DNA of 64,000 nt from Monocercomonoides exilis (Eukaryota; Preaxostyla; Oxymonadida; Polymastigidae), in assembly GCA_001643675.2 (NCBI GenBank), contig LSRY02000043.1, forward strand, positions 666,501-730,500, in the 5' to 3' direction. The notes beneath the pieces are model-generated. The model did not search any database. It was not told the origin of the DNA and saw nothing but the letters and a program-made list of their open reading frames with translations. Positions 24,684 to 34,577 of the stretch are shown piece by piece. The translations under genes were made by a program, and so were the position numbers. The first letter of the stretch is position 1. Each line of letters begins with the position of its first letter.

Positions 24684-26944
24684 TCCTGAAAGGTCCCCAG
24701 GGTCTTTATCGAATGCCCAGGCTGCAGTAGCGGGGTCCAGGTCTGCCCCCTCCAGGCTGGCAGAATCAGAATCGTCAGATCCCTATGAGCTTCGTTCATT
24801 TTCTCTTTCAAAGTCCATCCAATGTTTCTCAGGAACGGATGGACAAGAACTACCTCATCTTCTGGCATTTCTTTTTCTCTCTTCCTTCTCAAAGAGGATA
24901 GTCTCCAAATACTTCCACAGGACACAGGCACAATCGGTTCTGATATTGTATCCAGTGTTCTCTGTGCGACTATTTGCAATATCTCTGAGACTCTCTCCCC
25001 CCTCAGTGCATAGTCCGGCTTTTTCGCCATCCGGCTGAGTGCATCTGCTTCCATGTTCTGCTCTCCCGGGAGATGTTCCGTTTGTATCGTAATGTCCAGG
25101 CTGTTCTGTTTCTTCTCCAATGCTCTCAGTGTTGGAATGAGCGATGGCGCTCCCCTCTTCTTCTGAATTGTCCATCTCGTGGACATGTTGTCTGTCCTCA
25201 GACGAATATGGTCTATCTTCTGTTGTTGCAGCTATGCTCCCTTTCTCTCCAGTGTCCTCAACACTGCTCTGGACTCCTTTTCGTTTATCTCTAACGCACT
25301 CTCCTGGAGGGTCCAACTCCCATGGACATATATCTTCTCCTCTTTGTTCTCCCTCGGTATTGTTAACACTGCACCCCATCCCAGCTCTGACGCATCCGTT
25401 GTAAGTACTGCTGTCCTTGTTCTCTTCCTCAGACATCTCGGTCTGTTCTCCTGCAGGGTTTTCCTCCAATGTGTTAATTCTCCCAGAATCATTGGGTTGA
25501 CTATCACGATTCCTTTCCAACATCCGCGGGCTATTGCCTGCCTCAGCATGTGTTGCATGCGCTTCATCCACAAGCTCGCTGGTGGGTGTTGTAACCTCAC
25601 AAAATTCAACCTCCCGAGGAGTGCTGCAAAATCCCTCGTCCTTTGTCTCCTCCTTTTCTTTGCATATGCTATCCAGGTTCGCACATCCTCCAGGAGCAGC
25701 ACTCTCTTCCTTTCTTGGATCGTTACTTCCATCTTCTCTGAGTTCCACAACCATCCCAGAAACTCCACGCTCCTTGCGGGTTCCAACATTAGCTTCTCTT
25801 CCGACAGTATCCAGCCCAGATTTCTCAGGAACTGGGCTATCTCCTGTGAGATCGATCTCAATGCATCCCTGTTTGGGTGCATGAGGAGAATGTCGTCCAG
25901 GTAAATTACTAGCTTCACTTTCCACTTTTCTTTGATAAATGACGCCGCCCTTCTCATAATCTTCGTGAAAACCCTGGGCGCGTCCTTTGCCCCAAATGGC
26001 ATCCCTACGTAAGCATAGCATTGACTTTGAAAGCTGAAGCACAAATAGGGACTGAATTTCTCGTCCACTTTGACATGCTGGTATGCCTTCGATATGTCCA
26101 GAGTTGTCATCCAGTCGTTCTCCTCCAGGAGTTCCACAACTGTCTCCTGGGAATCCATCTTGAAATGCTTTCCCTGAACTTCATCGTTTTGTGTTCTGCA
26201 ATCCAGGATCTTCCTCCACTTTCCGTTTTTCTTTCGCACCATGAATGTGGGGTTGAACCACTTCACCTCCGACTCCTGCACCAGCTTCACCACTACGTCC
26301 TTTAACTCCTCCTCCAAGAGGGCTAAATAATTGTTCGTCATCTCCGTTGTTCCCCGAAATTCTTGTTTGTGTTTTCTTTCCTCGAGTGAGATTGGGGATT
26401 GGGGACTTTTTCATCGAGCTTTTATACAACGGTTCACTAGTTTGTCTCCCCCAATCTTCTTCCACTCGCTCAGTCTGTTCACCAGTCTCCCAGGAAGTGG
26501 CTCCTTCGGTGGTCCACTCGCTGTTCTCCTCTTCACTCCTAGCGTCTTGTGGCCAGGCTGCATTTGTGTATTCCCTTCTCCTTCGAGAGTATCCACAATA
26601 GCTGTCCTCGAGCTCACCTCCAGGGTGCTCCCAATTAGGGACTCGATAGCAGTCCCAAAAGCTCTCGAGACTCCCTTCTCTTCCTCCTTCTCGGATTTCT
26701 GCTCGTTCTTCTGTTTTGTCTTGCGGGGATCTACGGAGTCTTCTTCCGTGTTCTCTTTCCGAATTTTCGTCTTATGATCTTCCGAGGTTTCTTGTTCTAT
26801 CGTCTTTTTGCGATCGAATGGCCTCAATGCCTTTTCGTTGTTCTCGCAAACTCCCGCGGGTTCCGTTCTTGTAACTATCTGTTGATTGAATGGGACTCCC
26901 TGTGGCATTGTCGCTCCCTCGGAGTTCGATAGCATTCTGTCCAT
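24539..26944 (-). pseudogene. DIRS reverse transcriptase-RNase H
   Basis: One reading frame is interrupted by two stops: TGA at 26,411-26,413 and TAG at 25,232-25,234. The N-terminal linker is acidic/basic. RT motifs follow: VRKKNGKWRKILDCR, LDISKAYQHV (first Asp), GMPFGAKDAPRVFTK and the catalytic YLDDILLMH. RNase H follows: TTDASELGWGAVL (Asp), ALEINEKESRAVLRTL (Glu), then after the TAG RTDNMSTRW (Asp) and HLPGEQNMEADALSRM. This layout matches the fused RT-RH of DIRS and related elements. A methyltransferase domain, found in some DIRS elements, was not seen. The Gag frame overlaps the start by about 173 bp in a different register. Confidence 0.88.
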
Positions 26945-28286
26945 CTCCGTCTAGCTGCAAAGGTCGGCTCTTTCTTCTCTCACTGTCTCGCAGCAAAGCG
27001 CGGCCTCCTTTCCCCTCGCTTCTTTTAGGCCCATTGGCTCGATCCAGAAGCTGCACCTGTTGCTGGTCCTCCTTGTATCCTCGGAGGAGCTGGGGGGAGG
27101 GGAACTGTGATCGAAGCCACTCTCCCAGGTGAAGCTGGTGCATGCTGTGGTAGGGCCTGTGTTGATCTCTTTCTTTCCCTGAAATTCGTGAAGCTCCCCT
27201 CGAAGCCATGCTTTTGGAGCTGTCTGTAAGCGAAGCCCTGAGGTTCCTACCTGTGCTGTACCTCCTTGGGCTTCCGCTCCTGGCTGCGACAAGGCTGAAG
27301 GCTGTGGGAGAAGCGGGGGATACTCCATACCCTGGACCATCCCCCTCTGGACGAAAAAAGCTGGTACTCTCCACAAACCTCCTCAGGCTCTCTGGGACGT
27401 CCTTGGACGTTCCCCCTTCCAGGAAACACTTCACATTCTCCCAGTTTGACTGGGGTATAACTTTTAGTAAATTAATCCGGCTGATACAGTCCGCTATCAG
27501 GGCGTAAGAGCTGAAGAGTCCCCTCAATCGCTCTTTCTCTTCTTCTCCTAAATGTGCCTTCCTCAATTCTCTTGTTGTAAGGGCTGCAATCGCCTTGGCA
27601 GCTTCAAACCCCGATTCGAGAGCAGGTTGGAGCAGTTCCATAACCCTGACAGCTTCTGGTGAGTCCTTTCTTCCTTCAGCGGTGACCCCCTTCACTGCTA
27701 AGGCGTTCCAACTCGCATCAGTGTGTCTGGTGAAGAAACTCTTTTCCGTCTTTGGAATAAACGTGTTTAAGATATCATCATTTATCCTGATTGATCCAGC
27801 CTTGCAAAAATCGATGAATCTTTTCAGCTTACCCGCCTGTCTCCTGGGCGTCAGCCATTCATCCGGGAAAATTACCAAAAAATCATCCGATCTTTCATCA
27901 TCATCCCGCTCTTCTGTCTCTTCGGAATCATTATCACTGACCTTTGCGACTCTCAATTTCTTTGTTTGACTCCGTGTACGACGGCCCCTCAACGGCTGTA
28001 TGTGTTTTTTCTTTGTGATCATATCTGAAATATTTGTTTCGGACTCCGATTCGCTCGATCTCGACCGAGATCTTCTTCCTTGTCGATCCTTCCTTTCCTT
28101 TCTCATTGGTAATATTCCTATTGCTCCAGAGTGACTTAGTCCTTCTCTGCTCCTCGACACTTGATCGATCCAATTTTCAACTCTCTTGAGCCTTTGAACA
28201 AGATCAAAGGTCTTCTCCTCGCTGTCGCTGTCTGCCATACTAACAGGATCTAGCGTCATTTCAGCTGCGGACAATGGTCTGAACAA
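26772..28286 (-). CDS. DIRS Gag-like protein
   Basis: An intact 504-residue frame at the 5' end of the DIRS element. It has an acidic start, an Arg/Ser-rich segment (RQGRRSRSRSSESESE), a central folded-looking region (FLVIFPDEWLTPRRQAGKLK to about FLEGGTSKDVPESLRRFVES), and a low-complexity basic tail. No zinc knuckle was seen. The assignment rests on position and on resemblance to other DIRS putative Gag proteins. Start ATG at 28,284-28,286; a second ATG lies at codon 10. Confidence 0.7.
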   Translation of the reverse strand: MFRPLSAAEMTLDPVSMADSDSEEKTFDLVQRLKRVENWIDQVSRSREGLSHSGAIGILPMRKERKDRQGRRSRSRSSESESETNISDMITKKKHIQPLRGRRTRSQTKKLRVAKVSDNDSEETEERDDDERSDDFLVIFPDEWLTPRRQAGKLKRFIDFCKAGSIRINDDILNTFIPKTEKSFFTRHTDASWNALAVKGVTAEGRKDSPEAVRVMELLQPALESGFEAAKAIAALTTRELRKAHLGEEEKERLRGLFSSYALIADCISRINLLKVIPQSNWENVKCFLEGGTSKDVPESLRRFVESTSFFRPEGDGPGYGVSPASPTAFSLVAARSGSPRRYSTGRNLRASLTDSSKSMASRGASRISGKERDQHRPYHSMHQLHLGEWLRSQFPSPQLLRGYKEDQQQVQLLDRANGPKRSEGKGGRALLRDSERRKSRPLQLDGDGQNAIELRGSDNATGSPIQSTDSYKNGTRGSLREQRKGIEAIRSQKDDRTRNLGRS

Positions 28287-28315
28287 GAAGTGAATTCGTT
28301 AGCGAAGTTTGATCT

Positions 28316-28345
28316 TAAACCACCCACACTTTAAGATCAAACTCA
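28316..28345. repeat. right terminal inverted repeat of DIRS element
   Basis: Inverted partner of 22,399-22,428. Together with the preceding GTTTGATCTTAAA (about 28,307) it also forms a local hairpin with a 10-base loop. Confidence 0.85.
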
Positions 28346-28750
28346 TTATTGAGGAGCAAACCTGCTCCTTGCGTTCATAGATTCGCTTTATTGCGAATTG
28401 TGATATATGTGGCAATATTTTTGCAATTATGAAAAAAACTGAGATTTGTTCCAAACTTTTTCGACAATCATATCATTAAAAATCAATTGTAACAATACAC
28501 ATAATTACTGAATAATTCCAAAATTGAAAAAAAATATTTGAAAGAGTAGAATGTAACAAAATTCATTAAGCAAAATATTTTGTCCCATATCTGAATGGAA
28601 TGAAAAGAATGATTTGAACAGCAATAATAAGTGAATTTTCGAAAGCTCATAAAACAAAATAATAGCTTCAATCAATTGTTATTTCAAAAAAAATTTGTTG
28701 TTAGATCTATCGGTGTATTTTGTTGCAATCTGTTATTTTTTATTATTACT

Positions 28751-29104
28751 GTTTGTGCAAAAAATGCCGGACAAGATCGATATCTCAACAACCGCAAGAA
28801 GAAAAATTCTAATAAATTTCCTCAATATACATCTCGTCTACACAAACTCACGTGTCATACCAGACTTTTAAAATCGCCTCATTCGTACTCAGAGAAAATT
28901 ATTTTTTATATTTCGGAGAAATAGGATTTCAAGTTTCTCCGAAGTATAAAAAATAATTTTCTCTGAGTACGAATGAGGCGATTTTAAAAGTCTGGTATGA
29001 CACGTGAGTTTGTGTAGACGAGATGTATATTGAGGAAATTTATTAGAATTTTTCTTCTTGCGGTTGTTGAGATATCGATCTTGTCCGGTATTTTTTGCAC
29101 AAAC
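28751..29104. repeat. near-perfect hairpin, 171-bp arms with 12-bp loop
   Basis: Arms 28,751-28,921 and 28,934-29,104 are reverse complements with about two mismatches; the loop is only 12 bases. The arms are GC-richer than their flanks and carry an open frame on each strand (CHTRLLKSPHSYSEK), so they may derive from a gene fragment. The structure lies between the DIRS element and the Merlin-like element. Confidence 0.92.
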
Positions 29105-29277
29105 TGTATCATTATTATTATTATTATCACGAAAGAACCAGTTTGAATATAAATTTGTTTTCAAAATGAAATCATGAAATTAAAATAATTTGATATGATA
29201 AATATTCATTCAAATGATGATGAGTGCAAAGTTTTATTCTGTTATGATAGAGGATTTGTTCATTCAAATCAAAACAA

Positions 29278-30667
29278 GGTGATAGTCGATTAGAAGACAC
29301 CCTAAAAAATCGATATGTCAACATTATTTTTGCATCAAATGAAATCTATTATAAATATGAACAATGTCACAACGTGAAAAACAAGGATCTTTTTCTAATT
29401 TAATTATCAAAAATAAACGGAAAAATTTTATATAAAAGGGATAATGATCATTAAAAACAATTGAGAAATTGAGTAAAAGAGGGAGATTTCATCTCATTAT
29501 TAAATGTTTCATAACGAAGAAATTTGCTGGGATTGGTTTAGGTTACAAATTTTATCGGACAAAAAGAAGGAGTGCGAGAAGTGCGGATCAATAACGTATT
29601 TTACAAAGGATTCTGTTCAAGATAGAATTTTTACGTGTCCGAATTGCAAATCAAGAAAAACAGTGTTCGCAGATACACATATGAAAAATTCTAGATTGGG
29701 AATTTCAAAATTATAACTTTAGCTGCTCTTCATATTCATTTGATTAAAAAAAATAAGTATATTTGCATATTTCTTAATGTCAATAAAGACACAGTTTCAT
29801 ATAACATGAATTTATCACGACAAGTGCGAGTTACGGACCTGTGTCGAAATATTGAACAGTTAGGAAAAGATGAAGAGATCGTCGAAATCGATGAAATGCT
29901 GCTCTGACGAAGAAAATATCACCATGGAAGAAGAAAAAAGAAATTTTGGCTTTTTGACATGTTCGAAAAAAAAACTGGAGGAGGTCAAGGAAATTTTATT
30001 ATCATAAGAATTAAGAACAGAAAAAAAGAGCAATTATTACCTTTAATAATGACAAACATAACCACAGGTTCTACAATTTTCTCCGACGAATGGAAGGCTT
30101 GCGCTTCATGAAAATCATTGGGATTCGATCATCACACCGTATGCCATAAATACAGATACAAGACTGAAAAGGGCGTGTGTACAAATACTATTGAATCTGT
30201 ATGGAGTGAATTTCAGAAATTTTTCCCTTCGTGTGGAATACAAAATAGATATATAGACGATAGAATAGCAGAATTTATATCAACAAAAAGAAAATCAATG
30301 GAATTTTCTGAATTTGCGGAGGGCATGTTTTTTTACAAAGAAGTGGAAAATAAAAAAATGGGAACTCCGATCGAATTTAGCGATGAAGAATCCATAGAAT
30401 CTGACGGAGATGATGATTCTTCTTTAACAGCAACAGAAGAAATATCATCAGACAGATCTTCAGATAGTGATCATATTTATGAAAAAGATAAGGAATTCAT
30501 CCCCTGGACAGTTTTTTTATTTTACTCCTTTTCCCACTTCAAACCCTTATGTCAAAACTCAAATGCCACAAAACACATTTATAATTACCAATTTGTTATT
30601 TCTATCAAATAAAAAAAAAAAAAAAAAAATGAATATTTCGGGGTGTCGATCCAACCGACTAATGCCC
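29278..30667 (+). mobile_element. Merlin-like (IS1016/IS1595-related) DNA transposon
   Basis: About 1.39 kb. Imperfect inverted ends are GGTGATAGTCGATTAGAAGA...CACCC on the left (29,278-29,302) and, read inward from the right, GGGCATTAGTCGGTTGGATC...CACCC (30,667-30,641). The interior encodes a broken transposase with a zinc ribbon and a DDE triad. An 8-9 bp target duplication, expected for Merlin, is not clear (CAAAACAAG left, CAAGACAGC right). Confidence 0.7.
29504..30612 (+). pseudogene. Merlin/ISXO2-like DDE transposase, broken
   Basis: The N-terminus begins with MFHNEEICWDWFRLQILSD and has a zinc ribbon with CEKC and FTCPNC. A frame change near 29,712 continues with TLAALHIHLI. The first acid is in VEIDEML, followed by a TGA at 29,905-29,907 and RRKYHHGRRKKKFWLFDMF. 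The second acid is in IFSDEWKA, followed by a TGA at 30,109-30,111. The third acid is in TNTIESVWSEFQKFF. This order and the HHGR-like and NTIES motifs are typical of the ISXO2/IS1595 transposase fold used by eukaryotic Merlin elements. An acidic C-terminal tail follows. One frameshift and two stops make it non-functional as written. Confidence 0.78.
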
Positions 30668-31297
30668 AAGACAGCAAAAGATTGTTATTTAATTAATGAA
30701 GTTACTCTCTTAGTCTGTTTGAGATAAAGAGATTATATTATAGTTATTTTATTTTTTTAATCATCATCAGAATGCTAATTTATCATGTCATGTTTTTATT
30801 GTTTTATCATTTCATTATGAAACCAAAGAAAAATTGATAAATGTTCTTTCGTGTTTAAATAATAAAAAAAAAATACAGAAAAATTTTTTTTTCGAAATCG
30901 AATCGCTATTTTCGAATTGAAATAATAATGTATTTTTTGTTGTTAATTATGTTTTTTTGAAATAGAATTATTTTCGGAGTACATATCAGATAATTTTTCT
31001 TTAAGAATAAAAGTTATTAAAAAAAAAATAAATCAAATGTTAATAAATGAAACTGATTCTCTTTCAAAAAATCATAGATTTCTTTAAACCAAAAGCAGCA
31101 TCTTGAAATCTTCCTCCTCAACTATTGCTAGAAAATTATCATTTACATCAAATACTCTATTTCATCAGAACAACGATGAAAAATATGAGATCACTTTCGT
31201 TTTTGTTAGCATAAAAAAATAAACCTTTTGAGCAATCATCTTTCAAAATTTAAATGGAAAAATTTAAACATTCAATATCTCTTTCAGGAAAGATACA
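30668..31297. other. AT-rich intergenic
   Basis: No gene or structured repeat is seen. Confidence 0.5.
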
Positions 31298-32116
31298 TAC
31301 ACCAAAAATAATTCAAAGTCGAAAAACTTTCAATCAAAATCGAAAAACTTTCAACCAAAGTCGAAAAACTTTCAATCGAAATTGAAAATTATTATTCAAA
31401 GTCGGAAAACTTTCATTCAAAGTCGAAAGTTTTCATTCGAAGTCGAAAAAGTTTCATTCAAAGTCGAAAATTATTATTCAAAGTCGAAAAAGTTGCAAAC
31501 GAAATCGAAAAACTTTCAATCGAAATCGAAAATTTCACAAAAAAATAACCGTTTAATAAAAAGTATTCCACAATAGAAAAATAATATTCTTTTGTTTTCG
31601 GAAATATTATCTGCAATGTTTGCGTTGCTGATTTCTGCAAATTTTGAAGATTTCGAACCAAAATTAATTCAAAAATCAACTCAAAACACATCTTAGAACA
31701 TTTGTTTCCTTCAATAAGAAATGAGTTTTTTGATATTAAAAACGCGAAATTAGAGAGCCAAAATTGCGTGCATCATTCTTCATTAATTGAGAAAAAACAT
31801 AAATAAATAAATTTTACAAATCTTTTGAAAAGCAGCGTTCTTTCAATTGAAATAAGATCAAAATGTGTCAGTATTTCTCTCATATTTATAAAATTTGTAA
31901 TTGAATAAAAGAAAGCAAAGAAAAATATCGGAAAAAACATGAAAAATCATTAAAATAACAAATATCATTGTTATTTTAACAATCACTATGTTTTTTTGAC
32001 TTTTATTGATTTTTGTCATCGTTTTGAAAATTTGAAGTTTTTCGAACTTTCGATTTTGCTTGAAAGTTTTTCGATTTCGATTGAAAGTTTTTCGATTTTG
32101 AATAATTTTTGGTGTA
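31298..32116. mobile_element. foldback (FB-like) element with 21-bp subterminal repeats
   Basis: The ends are inverted: TACACCAAAAATAATTCAAA at 31,298 and the complement ending TTTTTGGTGTA at 32,116. Inward from the left end, about eleven tandem 20-21-bp units (type TCAAAGTCGAAAAACTTTCA) run to about 31,545. The right arm carries about three inverted units (about 32,035-32,100). Unequal arms of tandem short repeats around an AT-rich middle with no gene are the hallmark of foldback transposons such as Drosophila FB. Confidence 0.75.
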
Positions 32117-32220
32117 ATAATATATCACAAGAAAGAAAACAGAAAAAATAGTAGAAATATCACTTCTTTTAGTAACTGCATTTATAAAAAAGTTTCAAAC
32201 ATAAACCACTTTCCGCCTTT

Positions 32221-34275
32221 CTATTTCATAGGGACAATGGGGTGAGCAATCATTTTTGGCTTTGGATGGGCAACATTTGCTGCATCTCTTGCGTTTCCAG
32301 CATAAGGATTTGCTTTGGGAACGACTTTTGGAGCAACTTTTGGAGCAACTTTTGGAGCAACTTTTGGAGCAACTTTCGGAATCACTTTTGGAGCTGCCTT
32401 TGGAGCCACCTTTGGAGCAACAATTCGAATGCCTTTAGGCTTAGCTTTTGGAACAGGATGAGCATGATTTTCTAATTGTGGGGCTCCAATGTTGCGTATC
32501 GCAAGCCTCGCAGGCCGAGGGCCGTGGTCAAGCACACCCGGCGCGCGGCGTGCGGCTTTCGGCACTGCGCGATTTATCAAACGCCTCGGAGGAGCTCTTT
32601 TTTGCGGCCGAACAATCATTTCGCGTATGGCGGCAGGGAGAAACCTCGCATCGACGTGATCCGCGCCGTAATATCGCTGAGTAGTGTGCAGAGGAACAAG
32701 CGCAGCTTCGTCCATCAAATTCAGTTTCACTCCGGAGTAATTCGGATGGGCAGCACGCCATTCCGCTTCAGCTTCGTTCCTTGCTTGCTTCACACGCTCG
32801 GCATCGGCTGCGGCGCTGTCTTCCCATAGATAACACACATTAACTTTTTTCTTTTTCAATTTATCTGCTTTACGATTTGCAGCGGCATTTTCGATTTCTC
32901 CATCTCGTATTTCTTCATCATCATCGTCATCTTCTTCTTCTGACTCTTCGTCATCGTCATCGTCATCATCATCATTCGGGGCTGTTTTAAAATGATCATA
33001 TGGATTTTCTTTTGGCAGAGCCTTTCTGCAGACATAGCACATTTTCTGCCCACACATGCAAGTCAGCATATTGCACCCTTCCTGCTTGAAAATAGGTGCT
33101 CTGCAGCGCGGATTGGCACAATGGCGGATAAGAGCATCTGTCATCCGCTTTTCCACGAATTTTCTCAGATCTTCTTCTCCTTCCATCAGCATTTTGCGGC
33201 AAGGATTGGGCAGATGCGACTCCTCTCTGCATTTCCGGCACGAAACCTTTCCGCAGCGCGGGTTGAGGCAGCGCAGTTCGACGTCATTGGGATCGTCCAT
33301 CTCCATGAAAAACGAGCAGAACGGACATTCAACGATGTTTGGGAGGAGCTGTGGGTCGCTCACCAAGTGCGATGCTCTTAATGTGTCAAGTTGGTACATC
33401 TCATCCTTTGTCAAAAGAGACAATAAAAATGATTCCGTATAAATACCTTCACAGTCATTTTCTCCAATGCATCCAATTTTCACCGTTCCGACTTTTAAAC
33501 CTGCAATAATATTCTCATGAACGCAATCCCCACAAACAAGATGCCCTTCTGTGCATTGAACGAGTTCATCAATGGCCTTCTCTGAATAGCATATTGGGCA
33601 TTCCATTAAGCTTCCTCCACACAATTCATATTCTTTTCTTTGTTTTTCGTGCATCACATGTTGCATATGATCTCTTTGAACAAAAAACGATTCTTCCTCA
33701 AATTCATCATCGTCAAAAGTGCCTAATGTATCTTCTCGAGGAAATGTTAATTCTTCATATTCGGACCCCTCAAATCTTACAATTCCATTATCAATTGATA
33801 AATTTTCATCCAAATATCGAACACAAGGAGTTAGATGAAAATTGAACCTTCTAAGAACTTTCATAAGAAGGTCAAGAGGAACAGTGGAAAATAAAATGGA
33901 TGTCAGCTTATATGACAGTTGCATGTATTTTCGTGAAACAGCACTATCATATTTTGAATAATCTTTTTTTGGTTTTCTCTCGCTTTTTTGTAAAAACAAA
34001 GCTTGTGGTTTTTGCTTTGGATATGATCCCTTCATGTCAATAAGTTCCATAATCAATTGCTGAATATAATCCAAATTGCTTGCATTTAAGATAACCTTTT
34101 CGCTGACATAAGCTTCGTTTATTCCAGGAAACATGCTTTTTATTAACGAAACAGTTTCACTAATTTCCATTGGTTTTATTTGAATATCCACCGGTTGAGG
34201 TGGAGGCTGATTATCATTTAATGAGAGAGTTATTGCATGCTTTAACTCTTCATCCTCTTCAATATCTTCCGCCAT
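32221..34275 (-). CDS. RBR (RING-IBR-RING) E3 ubiquitin ligase, RNF216/TRIAD3-like
   Basis: A 684-residue intronless protein, started at MAEDIEEDEELKHAITLSLN (34,275) rather than the in-frame ATG 14 codons upstream because the N-terminus is then a ubiquitin-interacting motif. A CUE-like helix pair follows (ETVSLIKSMFPGINEAYVSE). RING1 starts near residue 223 (ECPICYSEKAIDELVQC, then HLVCGDC). The IBR has ECPFCSFF, CLNPRC and SCRKC. RING2 (about 383-418) has CANPRCRAPIFKQEGCN and the catalytic-type Cys in NMLTC, then CGQKMCYVC. This spacing closely follows RNF216. It would transfer ubiquitin through a RING2 Cys thioester. An acidic Asp/Glu stretch follows, then a basic Ala/Pro/Lys tail with APKV repeats. 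It lies about 300 bp downstream of RPC9 on the same strand and appears intact. Confidence 0.9.
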   Translation of the reverse strand: MAEDIEEDEELKHAITLSLNDNQPPPQPVDIQIKPMEISETVSLIKSMFPGINEAYVSEKVILNASNLDYIQQLIMELIDMKGSYPKQKPQALFLQKSERKPKKDYSKYDSAVSRKYMQLSYKLTSILFSTVPLDLLMKVLRRFNFHLTPCVRYLDENLSIDNGIVRFEGSEYEELTFPREDTLGTFDDDEFEEESFFVQRDHMQHVMHEKQRKEYELCGGSLMECPICYSEKAIDELVQCTEGHLVCGDCVHENIIAGLKVGTVKIGCIGENDCEGIYTESFLLSLLTKDEMYQLDTLRASHLVSDPQLLPNIVECPFCSFFMEMDDPNDVELRCLNPRCGKVSCRKCREESHLPNPCRKMLMEGEEDLRKFVEKRMTDALIRHCANPRCRAPIFKQEGCNMLTCMCGQKMCYVCRKALPKENPYDHFKTAPNDDDDDDDDEESEEEDDDDDEEIRDGEIENAAANRKADKLKKKKVNVCYLWEDSAAADAERVKQARNEAEAEWRAAHPNYSGVKLNLMDEAALVPLHTTQRYYGADHVDARFLPAAIREMIVRPQKRAPPRRLINRAVPKAARRAPGVLDHGPRPARLAIRNIGAPQLENHAHPVPKAKPKGIRIVAPKVAPKAAPKVIPKVAPKVAPKVAPKVAPKVVPKANPYAGNARDAANVAHPKPKMIAHPIVPMK
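32317..32415. repeat. 15-bp tandem coding repeats (Ala-Pro-Lys-Val)
   Basis: Units of GGAGCAACTTTTGGA in near-exact succession encode consecutive VAPK-type pentapeptides in the tail of the RBR ligase. The copy number is likely variable between alleles. Confidence 0.8.
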
Positions 34276-34577
34276 TAATAATTTAACTCCAAAAATAAAA
34301 AATAATGGATAGATCACTTATGCTTTGGTGATAAAAAATGTTATTTTTTTATCAAAAAAAGAATTGAAATTTCACACACACAAAAAAAAATTTAACAAAA
34401 TTTAAAAAAATTCAAGCAAGAGTTTTCTGCATATCAAAATTTGCATTTAACCTTTTTACACATGAAGTAAATTATTCAAACACTTCTTGAATCTTAACTG
34501 AGCTTTTCATTTTGTCTCTAACAGAGAAGGAAGCTGGAAATTATCTTATCCAAAATATAACAAAACCAAATTCAATT

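Larger units (their letters stand above)
22359..28393 (-). mobile_element. DIRS-type tyrosine-recombinase retrotransposon, 6.0 kb
   Basis: The element has the DIRS-1 architecture. Inverted terminal repeats (22,399-22,428 and 28,316-28,345) have the core GTTTGATCTTAAAGT. Unequal outer extensions (left TTGATAGAACGCAGTGAGAC, right ending GATTCGCTTTATTG) are both copied in reverse in an internal complementary region at 23,014-23,105. On the minus strand, in order, are Gag (28,286-26,772), RT-RNase H (26,944-24,539) and tyrosine recombinase (24,683-23,262), with overlapping frames. Flanking target duplications are not expected for this class. Its GC content is well above the surrounding DNA. Three in-frame stops interrupt the enzymes, so the copy looks structurally fresh but coding-dead. 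Confidence 0.92.

Noticed and set aside
25179-25904. Plus-strand 241-codon frame and a 395-codon minus frame (24,855-26,042) inside the DIRS element, considered as a methyltransferase gene.
   Set aside because: Neither shows methyltransferase motifs; both overlap the recognisable RT-RNase H frame in another register.
31317-31545. Regular 20-21-bp repeats considered as a CRISPR array.
   Set aside because: The units are contiguous with no unique spacers, are imperfect, and are mirrored at the other end of a foldback element in a eukaryotic genome.
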